62,784 bases of DNA from Richelia sinica FACHB-800 (GTDB taxonomy: Bacteria; Cyanobacteriota; Cyanobacteriia; Cyanobacteriales; Nostocaceae): NCBI RefSeq assembly GCF_014698825.1, contig NZ_JACJTT010000032.1:1-62784 (forward strand). Reading direction: 5' to 3'. The translations under genes were made by a program, and so were the position numbers. The notes below the pieces were generated by a model. The model saw only the letters and a program-made list of their open reading frames with translations, was not told where the DNA came from and searched no databases. Shown in pieces: positions 34,999-44,535 of this stretch (the stretch's first letter is position 1; the number at the start of each line of letters is the position of its first letter).

Positions 34999-35793
34999 AT
35001 GCCAGTTGTTTCATTGGCTCAGATGATGGAGTCAGGGGTTCACTTTGGGCATCAAACCCGCCGTTGGAACCCAAAAATGTCTCCCTACATTTACACTGCT
35101 CGCAATGGTGTACACATCATTGACTTGGTACAAACAGCCCAGTTAATGGAAGAGGCTTACGCCTATGTACGTACTCAAGCAGAACAAGGTAAGAAGTTTC
35201 TGTTTGTTGGTACTAAGCGTCAAGCAGCAGGAATTATTGCTCAAGAGGCAAGCCGTTGTGGCGCTCACTACATTAACCAACGTTGGTTGGGTGGAATGCT
35301 CACCAACTGGGCTACCATTAAAACCAGAGCAGAACGTCTGAAAGATTTGGAACGACGGGAAGAAAGCGGCGCTCTAGATTTATTGCCAAAGAAAGAAGCT
35401 TCCATGTTGCGGCGGGAAATGGCCAAGCTGCAAAAATACTTGGGCGGAATTAAAACCATGCGGAAGGTTCCTGATGTGGTCGTCATTGTAGACCAACGTC
35501 GGGAATATAACGCAGTTCAAGAATGCCAAAAACTGGGTATTCCCATTGTGTCTATGCTGGATACAAACTGTGATCCAGATGTAGTTGATATTCCTATCCC
35601 AGCTAATGACGATGCCATTAGATCGATTAAGCTAATTGTTGGTAAATTGGCTGATGCGATTTATGAAGGTCGTCACGGTCAGTTGGATGCAGAAGAAGAT
35701 TACGAAGATTACGAAGGTGCTGAGGAAGAATACGATTACGATGAAAGTGAGTACACAGACTCACTGATTCCCGATGACGAAGACGAAGAATAA
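34999..35793 (+). CDS. rpsB: 30S ribosomal protein S2
   Basis: This 264-residue protein is S2 of the small ribosomal subunit. The start [27 protein letters not shown] (abridged) is diagnostic. [10 protein letters not shown] and [13 protein letters not shown] are conserved. The last 35 residues are strongly acidic ([20 protein letters not shown]), a cyanobacterial extension. It is followed by tsf, as in most bacteria, with a hairpin between. Confidence 0.97.
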   Translation: MPVVSLAQMMESGVHFGHQTRRWNPKMSPYIYTARNGVHIIDLVQTAQLMEEAYAYVRTQAEQGKKFLFVGTKRQAAGIIAQEASRCGAHYINQRWLGGMLTNWATIKTRAERLKDLERREESGALDLLPKKEASMLRREMAKLQKYLGGIKTMRKVPDVVVIVDQRREYNAVQECQKLGIPIVSMLDTNCDPDVVDIPIPANDDAIRSIKLIVGKLADAIYEGRHGQLDAEEDYEDYEGAEEEYDYDESEYTDSLIPDDEDEE

Positions 35794-35805
35794 GTAACTA
35801 AAAAC

Positions 35806-35852
35806 AGGAGGATGAAGGATAATTAGGCTCACACTTCATACTTCATCCTCCT
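35806..35852 (+). terminator. Hairpin between rpsB and tsf
   Basis: AGGAGGATGAAG (35806-35817) pairs perfectly with CTTCATCCTCCT (35841-35852) over a 23-base loop. No U-run follows, so it may be an attenuating or processing hairpin that lowers tsf relative to rpsB. Confidence 0.55.
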
Positions 35853-35958
35853 GAAATTAAATAGTTCATAGGTTTTTCTTCACCAGCCCTGAGTAAGATA
35901 GAAATACTCAACACCCGTGAGCAATTAAACTCAAGGTCAAGTTAGGAATTAAGGCAAC

Positions 35959-36885
35959 ATGGCGGAAATATCTGCAAAACTCGTCCAAGAGCTACGCCAA
36001 AAAACCGGTGCTGGCATGATGGACTGTAAAAAAGCCCTGAAAGAAACTGAAGGCAATATTGATGAAGCCATTGATTGGCTACGGAAAAAGGGCATTGCTT
36101 CTGCGGGTAAAAAAAGCGATCGCGTTGCGGCAGAAGGTCTAGTAGAAACCTACATTCAGCCTGGTGGCAAAGTAGGTGTGCTGCTGGAAGTTAACTGCCA
36201 AACAGACTTTGTTGCCCGGAACGATGCGTTTAAATCTCTAGTTAAGAATTTGGCACAACAAGCGGCAACAGCTGATAGCGTTGAGTCTTTGTTGGCCCAA
36301 CCTTACGTTGAAGATGCCAACGTTACTGTTGATGAAGCCATCAAGCAAGTAATTTCCACCTTGGGTGAAAATATTCAAGTCAGACGCTTTGTCAATTTTT
36401 CTCTAAATGAAACCGCAGGAGTTATAGACAGCTACATTCACACTGGTGGTAGAGTAGGTGTCCTATTGGAAGTAATTGCTCCTGCACATGAAGAAATTCA
36501 AGGCTTGGCCAAGAATTTAGCAATGCAAGTTGCTGCTTGTCCAAACGTTGAATATGTTTCTGTAGACGAAATTCCTACCACAGTTGTCCAAAAAGAAAAG
36601 GACATCGAAATGGGTAAGGATGATTTGGCCAATAAGCCAGAGAACATCAGAGAAAAGATTGTTCAAGGACGAATTGACAAACGTCTCAAAGAAATGACTC
36701 TGTTGGATCAACCTTACATCCGTGATCAAAGCATTTCTGTAGAAGACTTAGTGAAACAAGTTAAGTCTACAGTTGGTGGAGAAGTGAAAGTTAGCCGCTT
36801 TGTCCGCTATATCTTGGGTGAGGGCATTGAAAAGCAAGAAAGCAACTTTGCAGAAGAAGTTGCAGCCCAAATGGGTCAAAAGTAA
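35959..36885 (+). CDS. tsf: Elongation factor Ts
   Basis: This 308-residue factor exchanges GDP for GTP on EF-Tu. The N-terminal UBA-like domain ([22 protein letters not shown], abridged) and the two core repeats ([18 protein letters not shown] and [15 protein letters not shown]) are clear. The length fits cyanobacteria. It follows rpsB on the same strand. Confidence 0.96.
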   Translation: MAEISAKLVQELRQKTGAGMMDCKKALKETEGNIDEAIDWLRKKGIASAGKKSDRVAAEGLVETYIQPGGKVGVLLEVNCQTDFVARNDAFKSLVKNLAQQAATADSVESLLAQPYVEDANVTVDEAIKQVISTLGENIQVRRFVNFSLNETAGVIDSYIHTGGRVGVLLEVIAPAHEEIQGLAKNLAMQVAACPNVEYVSVDEIPTTVVQKEKDIEMGKDDLANKPENIREKIVQGRIDKRLKEMTLLDQPYIRDQSISVEDLVKQVKSTVGGEVKVSRFVRYILGEGIEKQESNFAEEVAAQMGQK

Positions 36886-37209
36886 TTTTAGTGGTGAGTG
36901 TAGGTCAAGAGCGATGCTCCACCTCACACTTTTCAATGGTCAGTTATTAAGAAGTTGTAGTTAACTATGAGTTATTGATGATGAACCATTGACTAATTAC
37001 TGCTCAATATACAGGTCAAGCGGAAACGCTGGCCTGTATTTTATTAAGTTGTTACAGTTATTTTTGTACATTTGTACTAAAATAATGGCAGTTTTCACTC
37101 TCCACAAAATACAGGCAGGGATTCTCAGGTCAGGGAACAGAACAAGAAAATTTCTAATTGATTTGGCTGAGGTAGTTAATCAAGTTCAGGTGAAAGATTA
37201 CGGACAGGT

Positions 37210-38091
37210 ATGGCAAGAGCAATTGAGCGTATAGAACAAGATATCACTGGACTCAAGGAAGCGATCGCCCACATCGCCAAAGAACTACACAATGCTTATG
37301 CCGGTTATCTGAGTGTTTTAGGGCCAACTTTGCAAAAACAGTTGATTCTGGCAGCTTACCATCTTTGTACCCAAGGCTATGCCGATAAATTCTTGAAGTT
37401 GTCCCTCAATCAAAGGCAGCAATTACAACAGGGTATCCGCAAACTGGGCAAAAAAGCAGCTGAGGAATTACTAGTCTATCTCCATGGTTCAGGGGAGGAG
37501 GAAGAAGAGCAGGAAACAGAAGCGATGGAGGAGATGGAAGAAACTTTAGAGATTGAGGAAGATGAAGAATCGGAGAATGATCAGGAAATCGAGGAGGATA
37601 TTGACTCTGACATCAATAACAGCCAAACCATTGACCCAGGTAATCCCCTGGAATTGTCAGAATGGCAGCAAGACTTAGAAGAAGCCATTCAAACTACTCT
37701 GAAGGAAGTCTCCCACAACACCAACGTCTTAATCCAAAAAGCGGGCATCTTACCACAGAAATTACCAGAACAGATTTTAGCAGCAGCGGCTGCGGCAGCA
37801 TCGGAAACTGCGGCAGAAGTCATACCTGGCCCCCCTAACATCCTCAATTTAGTGATAGAGGTAAGTAGTGAGAAAAATTCAGAAGACTCTAGTCTCACTC
37901 AAATTATGACTATTAACTTACGGCTAACTGAATTGGAATTTGCAGATACTACACTATTGTCAGGACGCAAGCAGATTCGTAATATTTTAGTGCAGCTAAA
38001 TAAACTGGGACGAGAGTATCAAAAGAAACATAGAGAACTAAAAATCGCAGAAGCTGAAGCTGCATGGCGAGCTAGTTGGTTTGAGGATTAG
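37210..38091 (+). CDS. Conserved acidic coiled-coil protein between tsf and recG
   Basis: This is a 293-residue protein I cannot name. Residues 1-95 are helical and Gln/Leu-rich (LKEAIAHIAKELHNAYAGYL). Residues 96-145 are extremely acidic (EEEEEQETEAMEEMEETLEI, abridged). Residues 150-293 again look helical, with a basic C-terminal coiled coil (RKQIRNILVQLNKLGREYQK). No signal or membrane segment is present. The placement between tsf and recG suggests a role in translation or genome upkeep, but that is only context. Confidence 0.65.
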   Translation: MARAIERIEQDITGLKEAIAHIAKELHNAYAGYLSVLGPTLQKQLILAAYHLCTQGYADKFLKLSLNQRQQLQQGIRKLGKKAAEELLVYLHGSGEEEEEQETEAMEEMEETLEIEEDEESENDQEIEEDIDSDINNSQTIDPGNPLELSEWQQDLEEAIQTTLKEVSHNTNVLIQKAGILPQKLPEQILAAAAAAASETAAEVIPGPPNILNLVIEVSSEKNSEDSSLTQIMTINLRLTELEFADTTLLSGRKQIRNILVQLNKLGREYQKKHRELKIAEAEAAWRASWFED

Positions 38092-38148
38092 GAGGTAATA
38101 GTGAATGTAATATTGTTGTCATCTTCAATTCCTAAATTCCTGAACCCT

Positions 38149-38176
38149 TGTTAGCGTAGCTTGGCGTTAGCCGTAC
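38149..38176. repeat. Dispersed GC-rich repeat fragment before recG
   Basis: The piece TTAGCGTAGCTTGGCGTTAG belongs to the same GCGTAGC-type dispersed family as the units near 2221, 42430, 42590 and 50530. It sits in the recG leader. Confidence 0.5.
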
Positions 38177-38187
38177 TTCTTCCTTCC

Positions 38188-40674
38188 ATGACCAATGACA
38201 CTCCAGATTGGATCAGATTGCACAAAGCCTTATCAGTAGAAGCAGAACATGGCTTTATCGATTTGGTGGGTAAACAGTATCGCTTCAGTGAATTTCTCAG
38301 TTTAACTTTTGGGAAATTCCCTACAGTTTTACCTGCCATTGAACGCCGTCGTTGGCAAGATATGGCAATGCAATTTGCTAATTATCCTTTTTTGGAAATT
38401 GAAGAAAGAAAAAATTTAGTAGTGCAGGTGCGGAGGTATCTTTATCAACTGCAAAAAGAGCAGGAAGAGAAAGAACAAAAACAACAAGGTGTAGAAGAAC
38501 AGGGTAAAGTTTATCAAGCCAAAATTCCCAATAAAGTCCCCATTATCCCGGAAGTAAGTAAGCGACTAGCGCCCCAAATTGACCAAAAACTGAAAGATTT
38601 ACCGGAAATAGGCATTAGGAAAGCTGACAATTTAGCGAGATTGGGTTTATATACTGTTCGCGATTTATTATTCTATTATCCCCGTGACCATATTGATTAT
38701 GCTCGGCAAGTAAATATCCGTGAATTGGTAGCCGGGGAAACGGTGACCATAGTTGCCACTGTTAAACGTTGTAATTGTTTTACTAGTCCTAAAAATCAAA
38801 AATTATTAATTTTAGAATTACTGCTACGTGATGATACTGCACAAATCAAAGTTGGTCGTTTCTATGCAGGTAGCAGATTTACTAGTCGGGGTTGGCAAGA
38901 AAGTTTAAAACGTCGCTATCCTGTAGGTAGTGTGGTAGCAGCTTGTGGTTTGGTCAAGGCTAATAAATATGGTTTGACCTTGGATAATCCAGAATTAGAA
39001 GTTTTAGCTCATCCTGGAGATTCCATAGAGTCGTTAACGATTGGGCGAGTTGTACCCATATATGCACTGACTGAGGGTGTAGTAGCCAATACCGTGAGAC
39101 AGGCAGTAATTACAGCTTTACCAGCAGCATTGCAGTTAAAAGACCCTTTACCGCGTGGGTTAAGGGAAAAGTATGGTTTGATGGAATTGAAAGATGCGAT
39201 CGCTAATATTCATTTTCCCCATGATAGCGATGCTTTAAGAATAGCCCGTCGTCGTCTGGTTTTTGATGAATTTTTCTATCTACAAGTAAGTTTATTGCAA
39301 CGTCAGCAGAAAGCTAGAGAAATTCAAACTAGTGCCATTCTCGCACCCCAAGGCCGACTAATTGAAAAATTCCACGAAATTCTCCCTTTTCGACTCACCA
39401 GCGCACAACAACGAGTCATTAACGATATTCTCAACGACTTACAAAAATCTGTCCCCATGAATCGTTTAGTCCAGGGTGATGTAGGTTCGGGGAAAACCGT
39501 TGTGGCAGTAATTGCGATATTAGCGGCCATTCAATCAGGTTATCAAGCAGCTTTAATGGCTCCCACGGAAGTATTAGCAGAACAACATTATCGTAAGTTA
39601 GTGAGTTGGTTTAACTTGCTACATCTACCAGTGGAACTATTAACAGGTTCGACCAAAACAGCGAAACGTCGGGAAATTCACTCGCAATTAGAAACAGGTG
39701 AATTACCTTTATTAGTAGGAACCCACGCCTTAATTCAAGATAAGGTGAACTTTCAAAGATTGGGTTTAGTAGTCATTGATGAACAACATCGGTTTGGAGT
39801 AGAACAACGTGCAAGGTTACAACAAAAAGGTGAACAACCCCATGTTTTAACTATGACTGCTACCCCCATTCCTCGTACATTAGCATTGACGGTTCATGGA
39901 GATTTAGATGTTAGTCAAATTGACGAATTACCACCGGGAAGACAAAAGATTCAAACAACATTGTTAACTGGTCAACAACGACCCCAAGCTTATGATTTAA
40001 TGCGTCGAGAAATTGCCCAAGGTAGACAAATTTATGTGGTTTTACCTTTGGTAGAAGAATCGGAAAAGCTAGATTTAAAATCCGCAGTAGAAGAATATGA
40101 AATGTTACAGGAAAGTGTATTTCCTGAGTTTCAAGTTGGTCTTTTACATGGACGTATGAGTTCCGCGGAAAAAGATGAAGCAATTAATAAATTCCGGGAT
40201 AATCAAACACAAATTTTAGTTTCTACAACGGTTGTGGAAGTTGGAGTTGATGTTCCCAATGCCACGGTGATGCTAATTGAAAATGCTGAAAGGTTTGGTT
40301 TATCTCAATTGCATCAATTACGCGGTCGAGTTGGTCGAGGTGCTGCCCAATCTTATTGTTTATTAATGAGTAGCACTCGAAATCCTGATGCACAGCAAAG
40401 ATTGAAAGTTTTGGAACAGTCTCAGGATGGGTTTTTTATCTCGGAAATGGATATGCGTTTTCGTGGGCCAGGAGAGGTTTTAGGAACACGACAATCAGGT
40501 GTACCAGATTTTACTTTAGCTAGTTTAGTAGAAGATGAGGAAGTATTGCTGTTAGCGCGACAAGCAGCAGAAAAAGTTATAGAAATGGATGCAAGTTTAG
40601 AACGTTGGCCATTAATGAAAGCTGAGTTAAAGTATCGGTATGAGCGGTTGATGGGGGGAGCGATTTTAACTTGA
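38188..40674 (+). CDS. recG: ATP-dependent DNA helicase RecG
   Basis: This 828-residue helicase rescues stalled replication forks and moves Holliday junctions. It has the wedge OB domain (VAGETVTIVATVKRCNCF), Walker A VQGDVGSGKT, the DEQH box VVIDEQHRFGVEQR, TMTATPIPRTL, and motif VI QLHQLRGRVGRG. An N-terminal cyanobacterial extension of about 130 residues with a Glu/Gln-rich linker is present. ATG 38188 was chosen over an in-frame TTG at 38161 that lies in a dispersed repeat. Confidence 0.95.
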   Translation: MTNDTPDWIRLHKALSVEAEHGFIDLVGKQYRFSEFLSLTFGKFPTVLPAIERRRWQDMAMQFANYPFLEIEERKNLVVQVRRYLYQLQKEQEEKEQKQQGVEEQGKVYQAKIPNKVPIIPEVSKRLAPQIDQKLKDLPEIGIRKADNLARLGLYTVRDLLFYYPRDHIDYARQVNIRELVAGETVTIVATVKRCNCFTSPKNQKLLILELLLRDDTAQIKVGRFYAGSRFTSRGWQESLKRRYPVGSVVAACGLVKANKYGLTLDNPELEVLAHPGDSIESLTIGRVVPIYALTEGVVANTVRQAVITALPAALQLKDPLPRGLREKYGLMELKDAIANIHFPHDSDALRIARRRLVFDEFFYLQVSLLQRQQKAREIQTSAILAPQGRLIEKFHEILPFRLTSAQQRVINDILNDLQKSVPMNRLVQGDVGSGKTVVAVIAILAAIQSGYQAALMAPTEVLAEQHYRKLVSWFNLLHLPVELLTGSTKTAKRREIHSQLETGELPLLVGTHALIQDKVNFQRLGLVVIDEQHRFGVEQRARLQQKGEQPHVLTMTATPIPRTLALTVHGDLDVSQIDELPPGRQKIQTTLLTGQQRPQAYDLMRREIAQGRQIYVVLPLVEESEKLDLKSAVEEYEMLQESVFPEFQVGLLHGRMSSAEKDEAINKFRDNQTQILVSTTVVEVGVDVPNATVMLIENAERFGLSQLHQLRGRVGRGAAQSYCLLMSSTRNPDAQQRLKVLEQSQDGFFISEMDMRFRGPGEVLGTRQSGVPDFTLASLVEDEEVLLLARQAAEKVIEMDASLERWPLMKAELKYRYERLMGGAILT

Positions 40675-40731
40675 TTGATGATGACTCCTAGAGTTTAATT
40701 ATTTGCCCCCGCACCAATAGGAATCAAAATT

Positions 40732-42225
40732 ATGAAATTGAGTTTAAATATTCGCTCGTTTCGATTGCGTATTGCTTTGTTTGCCGCTTCATTAGCAGGT
40801 AGTACACTGATTAGCTTTGGTTTTGCTGCTTGGATATTGATTTATAAAACTAAAATTGACCACTTAGATGCAGAAATTCAAAGTCAGTTATTACAAAATA
40901 TATCCCGCAATCCTCAGAATGAAAATACTTTACAAAAATCAATAGCAATATCTGTAATTAATAGAGATGAAACTGTTTTACATCAATCTCTGAATTGGCC
41001 AAATGATTGGAGTATAAAAAAACTCTGTTCTCCTTCCGAGTTAAATTGTCCACCGTTTCCCCATCCTCCCATAATTAGACAACGACTACCATTCTTTTAC
41101 CCGCAATTTAATAACTTTCCTGGTCATAAGTCACCACTACCTCCTCCTCCATCTCCACTCATGCTATCGTCTATTGTCACAAAAGACACAAACCAAGGCT
41201 TGTGGAGATTCGGTGTACTTACTTCTCCTGACCGACGAATAGCGATCGCTATTAGTTTACGGGAAGTTGACCGAGAAATGGCAGCCATCCGCAATTTATT
41301 TCTAGTTGCAGTGCCCATTTTACTCATTTTAGTAGCGATCGCTGCCTGGTGGCTATCAGAAAGTGCCTTAAAACCCATCCAAAAACTCACTGGAACTATT
41401 CGCGGTGTGACAGTCAAAGGATTAGATCAGCGTATTCCTATTGGAACGACAGATATTGAATTTGTGGAATTAATAGACGTTTTTAATCAAATGATGGAAC
41501 GTCTAGAACGGAGTTTTCAACAAGCATCCAGATTTAGTGCAGATGCAGCACATGAATTAAAAACACCATTAGCAATTTTACAAGGTGAATTAGAACTAGC
41601 TTTACATAAAGCTGAACCTGGTTCTCAACTCCAACAAAATTTAAGTAACCTATTAGATGAAGTCCGACGGTTAAGTTCTATTGTCAGAAAACTATTGTTA
41701 TTTTCGTTAGCAGATTCTGGGCAAATGCGTTTGCATAAAGTCGATTTTAACCTATCCCAAGTCCTAGATGATTTAATTGAAGATATAGAAATGCTAGCTC
41801 CTGAGTTATCAGTAACAACAAATATTTTCCCTAATTTATGGGTGAAAGCAGATAGAGATTTATTAATTCAAATTCTGCAAAATTTAATTAGCAATGCTAT
41901 TAAATATAATCTGCCAGATGGTTGGATCAAAATTAATGCTAAAAGTGATAAAAGTATTGTTTATTTAACTATTACTAATAGTTCTCAAGATATTTCCCCT
42001 CAAGATAGAAAAAGGATATTTGAACGCTTTCATCGTGGTGATCCCTCTCGTAATCGTCAAATTGAGGGTATCGGTTTAGGTCTCAGCTTATCACGGGAAA
42101 TTGCCCGCGCTCATCATGGTGATTTATTATTAGATAACACTCCTCAAGGTGAAACTGCATTTACTCTCAAGTTGCGTCAAAATAATGAAATGAATATCAT
42201 ACCTGCTAAATCTGAAGTTGTATAG
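40732..42225 (+). CDS. Sensor histidine kinase
   Basis: This 497-residue membrane kinase has a first helix near residue 12-35, a periplasmic sensor (about 36-180), a second helix (LFLVAVPILLILVAIAAWWL), a HAMP domain, the HisKA H-box FSADAAHELKTPLAIL, and the ATP-binding N, G1 and G2 boxes (LIQILQNLISNAIKYN, EGIGLGLSLSREIA). The sensor contains an odd Pro-rich stretch (residues about 105-145, including PLPPPPSPL). No response regulator is next to it, so its partner lies elsewhere. Confidence 0.9.
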   Translation: MKLSLNIRSFRLRIALFAASLAGSTLISFGFAAWILIYKTKIDHLDAEIQSQLLQNISRNPQNENTLQKSIAISVINRDETVLHQSLNWPNDWSIKKLCSPSELNCPPFPHPPIIRQRLPFFYPQFNNFPGHKSPLPPPPSPLMLSSIVTKDTNQGLWRFGVLTSPDRRIAIAISLREVDREMAAIRNLFLVAVPILLILVAIAAWWLSESALKPIQKLTGTIRGVTVKGLDQRIPIGTTDIEFVELIDVFNQMMERLERSFQQASRFSADAAHELKTPLAILQGELELALHKAEPGSQLQQNLSNLLDEVRRLSSIVRKLLLFSLADSGQMRLHKVDFNLSQVLDDLIEDIEMLAPELSVTTNIFPNLWVKADRDLLIQILQNLISNAIKYNLPDGWIKINAKSDKSIVYLTITNSSQDISPQDRKRIFERFHRGDPSRNRQIEGIGLGLSLSREIARAHHGDLLLDNTPQGETAFTLKLRQNNEMNIIPAKSEVV

Positions 42226-42756
42226 AATAAAAAATTAATAATAATTGAAAGCAGATAAACACAGATAAAGATATACAAACATAAAGTAGTCTTCTTTTTC
42301 AGCAAACCCGAATTAAGGGTGTTATTATCCTGTCTCCCCTTCAGCAATTGCGATATAACTGGTTTATGCAGAAATTCAAAAATTATTTTTCCCCATCCTC
42401 CCTGCTGTATTAATGATAAGTATATCTGTAACGAGATGCTACGCGAACAACTGGATATGATATTGTTTCCAGGACTGAAAATTTTTATAATGACTAGCGC
42501 ATAAAAAAATTTTTTTAGTATAAAAGGGAGCATCCCAAATGTGTAAGTTTTTTTTGCTTGAGTTCAAGACTTGAAATGAACGAACCACGTTCGCGTAGCG
42601 TCTCGAAGAGAAGGAGCGAAGGACACGAAGGTAAGAAGGAAGAAGAGAGTTTTTGGTGTTGCTGCGGTTATTTTTGCAAAATTGGGATGCTCCCGTATAA
42701 AATGTGATTATTTTCTATTTTTCGGTTAAAATAATTACACTCTATATAATCGAGCA
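42226..42756. other. Intergenic region with a TIR element and repeats
   Basis: These 531 bp separate the kinase from the dnd island. They hold a repeat fragment (GAGATGCTACGCGAACAACT near 42432) and the 169-bp element with inverted ends described separately. No gene is seen. Confidence 0.6.
42526..42694. mobile_element. 169-bp element with terminal inverted repeats
   Basis: The left end GGGAGCATCCCAAAT (42526-42540) and right end ATTGGGATGCTCCC (42681-42694) are inverted repeats. The heptamer TATAAAA flanks both sides (42519-42525 and 42696-42702, the latter one base away). The inside carries a GTTCGCGTAGCGTCTC-type repeat and purine-rich sequence but no gene, so it looks like a non-autonomous, MITE-type element. 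It borders the dnd island. Confidence 0.7.
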
Positions 42757-43230
42757 ATGGCAGAAACTGGTAGAATCAGGGTTGCTAAAGATAAAGCTGA
42801 TTTGGTGAAGAGTTTAACTTCCTCAAGTGGGAATACCGGGCCATTTCAGACCTTTGCTGATGTGATTGTCTTTGCTGCTGCTTTAGGTGCAAAGTACAAC
42901 AAGCGTGTTCCTTTAGGTGAAATTTCTAAACGTGAACCAGCACCAATTAGATTAGAAGTTTTTGCTACGATGGGGCATGAGACATTAGTTAAACTATTAG
43001 GAATTGTAGCCACCAAAAACATTAAATCATTATCTATTCATGAAGAAGAATATGAAAGGCAAAGAAATGAAATTTTTGAAGAATATGCTAATGGTGGATT
43101 GGAAATTTTAGAAAGTGAATTAAGAGGAGCGATAGATTATTCAGAAAGAATTTTATTATTTATTCAATATGAAATAACTAATGCACAAGAAGTAAATCAG
43201 GAATTTAACTTCAGCAAATTCCTGACTTAA
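42757..43230 (+). CDS. Dnd system-associated protein 4
   Basis: This 157-residue protein matches the family annotated as dnd system-associated protein 4. The recognisable parts are GNTGPFQTFADVIVFAAALG, YNKRVPL and the helical C-terminus with GGLEILESEL. Its function in phosphorothioation is not known; it is found beside dnd genes. It ends 10 bp from the facing DGQHR gene. No membrane or signal segment is present. Confidence 0.78.
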   Translation: MAETGRIRVAKDKADLVKSLTSSSGNTGPFQTFADVIVFAAALGAKYNKRVPLGEISKREPAPIRLEVFATMGHETLVKLLGIVATKNIKSLSIHEEEYERQRNEIFEEYANGGLEILESELRGAIDYSERILLFIQYEITNAQEVNQEFNFSKFLT

Positions 43231-43240
43231 ATCTTACAAT

Positions 43241-44431
43241 TTATCCCCATCCCAGCTTAAATTTGACTATTTTTACTGCATCTGTCGCAGCATGAACACC
43301 TGTCGATAACCTATAAGGTTTGTCTGGATTTTTGGGTTGAGGATCAACTCTAACTATAGTATCTCTCCAAATCTCGTTTCCTCTAGACCAATCTATACTA
43401 GCTAGCTGTGATACTTTATCTAGATCAAAATAATTTTCAGAGCGATTATAAGTATTATATAGTAGTCTTCCTAATACTTCCAAACCTACACTTACACCAA
43501 GCAGACAGTCATCTTTAAATGAACTTATATCAGTTTCCGTTAATTCATTAGAATTTGTTGCTGCTATGAACTCAGTATTACTGCATTTGGAAAAGAAATA
43601 ATTAAGACAATTAACTAAAGCTTCAGAAGCACTTTCTACATCTAAATCTTTAAGTTCATCGCTTGGATCATTAGTAAAAACGCAACTCACAAATCGAGCA
43701 ACATAATTCATTGTGTAAATCAACTTTTGTTTTGTGGAAGGAGTTGCCTTAATTTTTTCTGTTTTGTCCTTAAACATAAAAACTCTTTTTACTAACTCCT
43801 TACTAATACCTACTCTTCCAGAAAATTCTCCAAAAGATAGTAATAGAGATTTATCAAGCTGTCTAGTTTGTGCCATATCTCGGAAATCTGCCTGACATTG
43901 TTGGAAATTTCCTTCTAAAACTAGAGTAATAGCAAAATCATCATCACTAATCAAGTGACTATTATGACTTTCTATTAATTCGTGAATTGCCCGTTTACGA
44001 TGTTGTCCATCAGTAATATCTAACTTCACAACACGGGGAATAACAACAAGACAAATACCTCTAGCAAATTCCAAAACTTTGATGTCTTTCGGTTCGACAT
44101 TTGCTGTTATAGTTCCTACAATCCAGGGCTTTCCTCTATTGGAACGTTCAATAATATATTGCTTAATTTCTTCAGCATGACCCTTGACTTCTGGACGATT
44201 TTTACCGGAGTCTGGATCATTATTGTCTGATGGTTTTGTCTGTAAAAGTCCTGAAAAATCACTAGCAGGGACATTAATTTGCAACATTGTCCGTTTCCCT
44301 TGCCTAAAAATTAGCCCTGGATAGCACCTTTCGCGGTGATATTTAGAAAAAAAAGGCTCCATAAATGCGCTGAATTTAGACTGCACTTCAGGATTTATGA
44401 GATTGCTGTTTTCTTCATTATATTGATTCAT
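43241..44431 (-). CDS. DndB-like DGQHR-domain protein (smaller)
   Basis: This 396-residue protein has the DGQHR motif in VVKLDITDGQHRKRAIHELIE (abridged). This marks DndB-like proteins, which regulate or assist DNA phosphorothioation. Its size fits the classic DndB better than its larger neighbour does. A perfect palindrome, ATCAAG-A-CTTGAT, sits directly before ATG 44431. It follows the larger DGQHR gene by 104 bp on the same strand. Whether it is a repressor is inference. Confidence 0.78.
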   Translation of the reverse strand: MNQYNEENSNLINPEVQSKFSAFMEPFFSKYHRERCYPGLIFRQGKRTMLQINVPASDFSGLLQTKPSDNNDPDSGKNRPEVKGHAEEIKQYIIERSNRGKPWIVGTITANVEPKDIKVLEFARGICLVVIPRVVKLDITDGQHRKRAIHELIESHNSHLISDDDFAITLVLEGNFQQCQADFRDMAQTRQLDKSLLLSFGEFSGRVGISKELVKRVFMFKDKTEKIKATPSTKQKLIYTMNYVARFVSCVFTNDPSDELKDLDVESASEALVNCLNYFFSKCSNTEFIAATNSNELTETDISSFKDDCLLGVSVGLEVLGRLLYNTYNRSENYFDLDKVSQLASIDWSRGNEIWRDTIVRVDPQPKNPDKPYRLSTGVHAATDAVKIVKFKLGWG

Positions 44432-44444
44432 ATCAAGACTTGAT
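44432..44444. promoter_or_regulatory. Palindrome at the start of the smaller DGQHR gene
   Basis: ATCAAGACTTGAT is a perfect 6-bp inverted repeat around one base, directly upstream of the start codon. It could be an operator or a hairpin hiding the ribosome site. Confidence 0.4.
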
Positions 44445-44535
44445 ACAATTAACTCTATTGATTATCATAGTAAATCTTACTGAGGTATTTAAACATCAGT
44501 AAAATCCACAAGTAATAGATTATGACGCAAATCAT

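Noticed and set aside
36893-36932. Terminator after tsf
   Set aside because: The complementarity is imperfect with several mismatches, so I do not call it.
37085-37234. Possible 49-codon gene (MAVFTLHKIQAG...) before the acidic protein
   Set aside because: It overlaps the next gene by 25 bp, has no clear ribosome site and no recognisable family.
42177-42533. 118-codon minus-strand frame after the kinase
   Set aside because: It overlaps the kinase end and repeat DNA, and its composition looks random.
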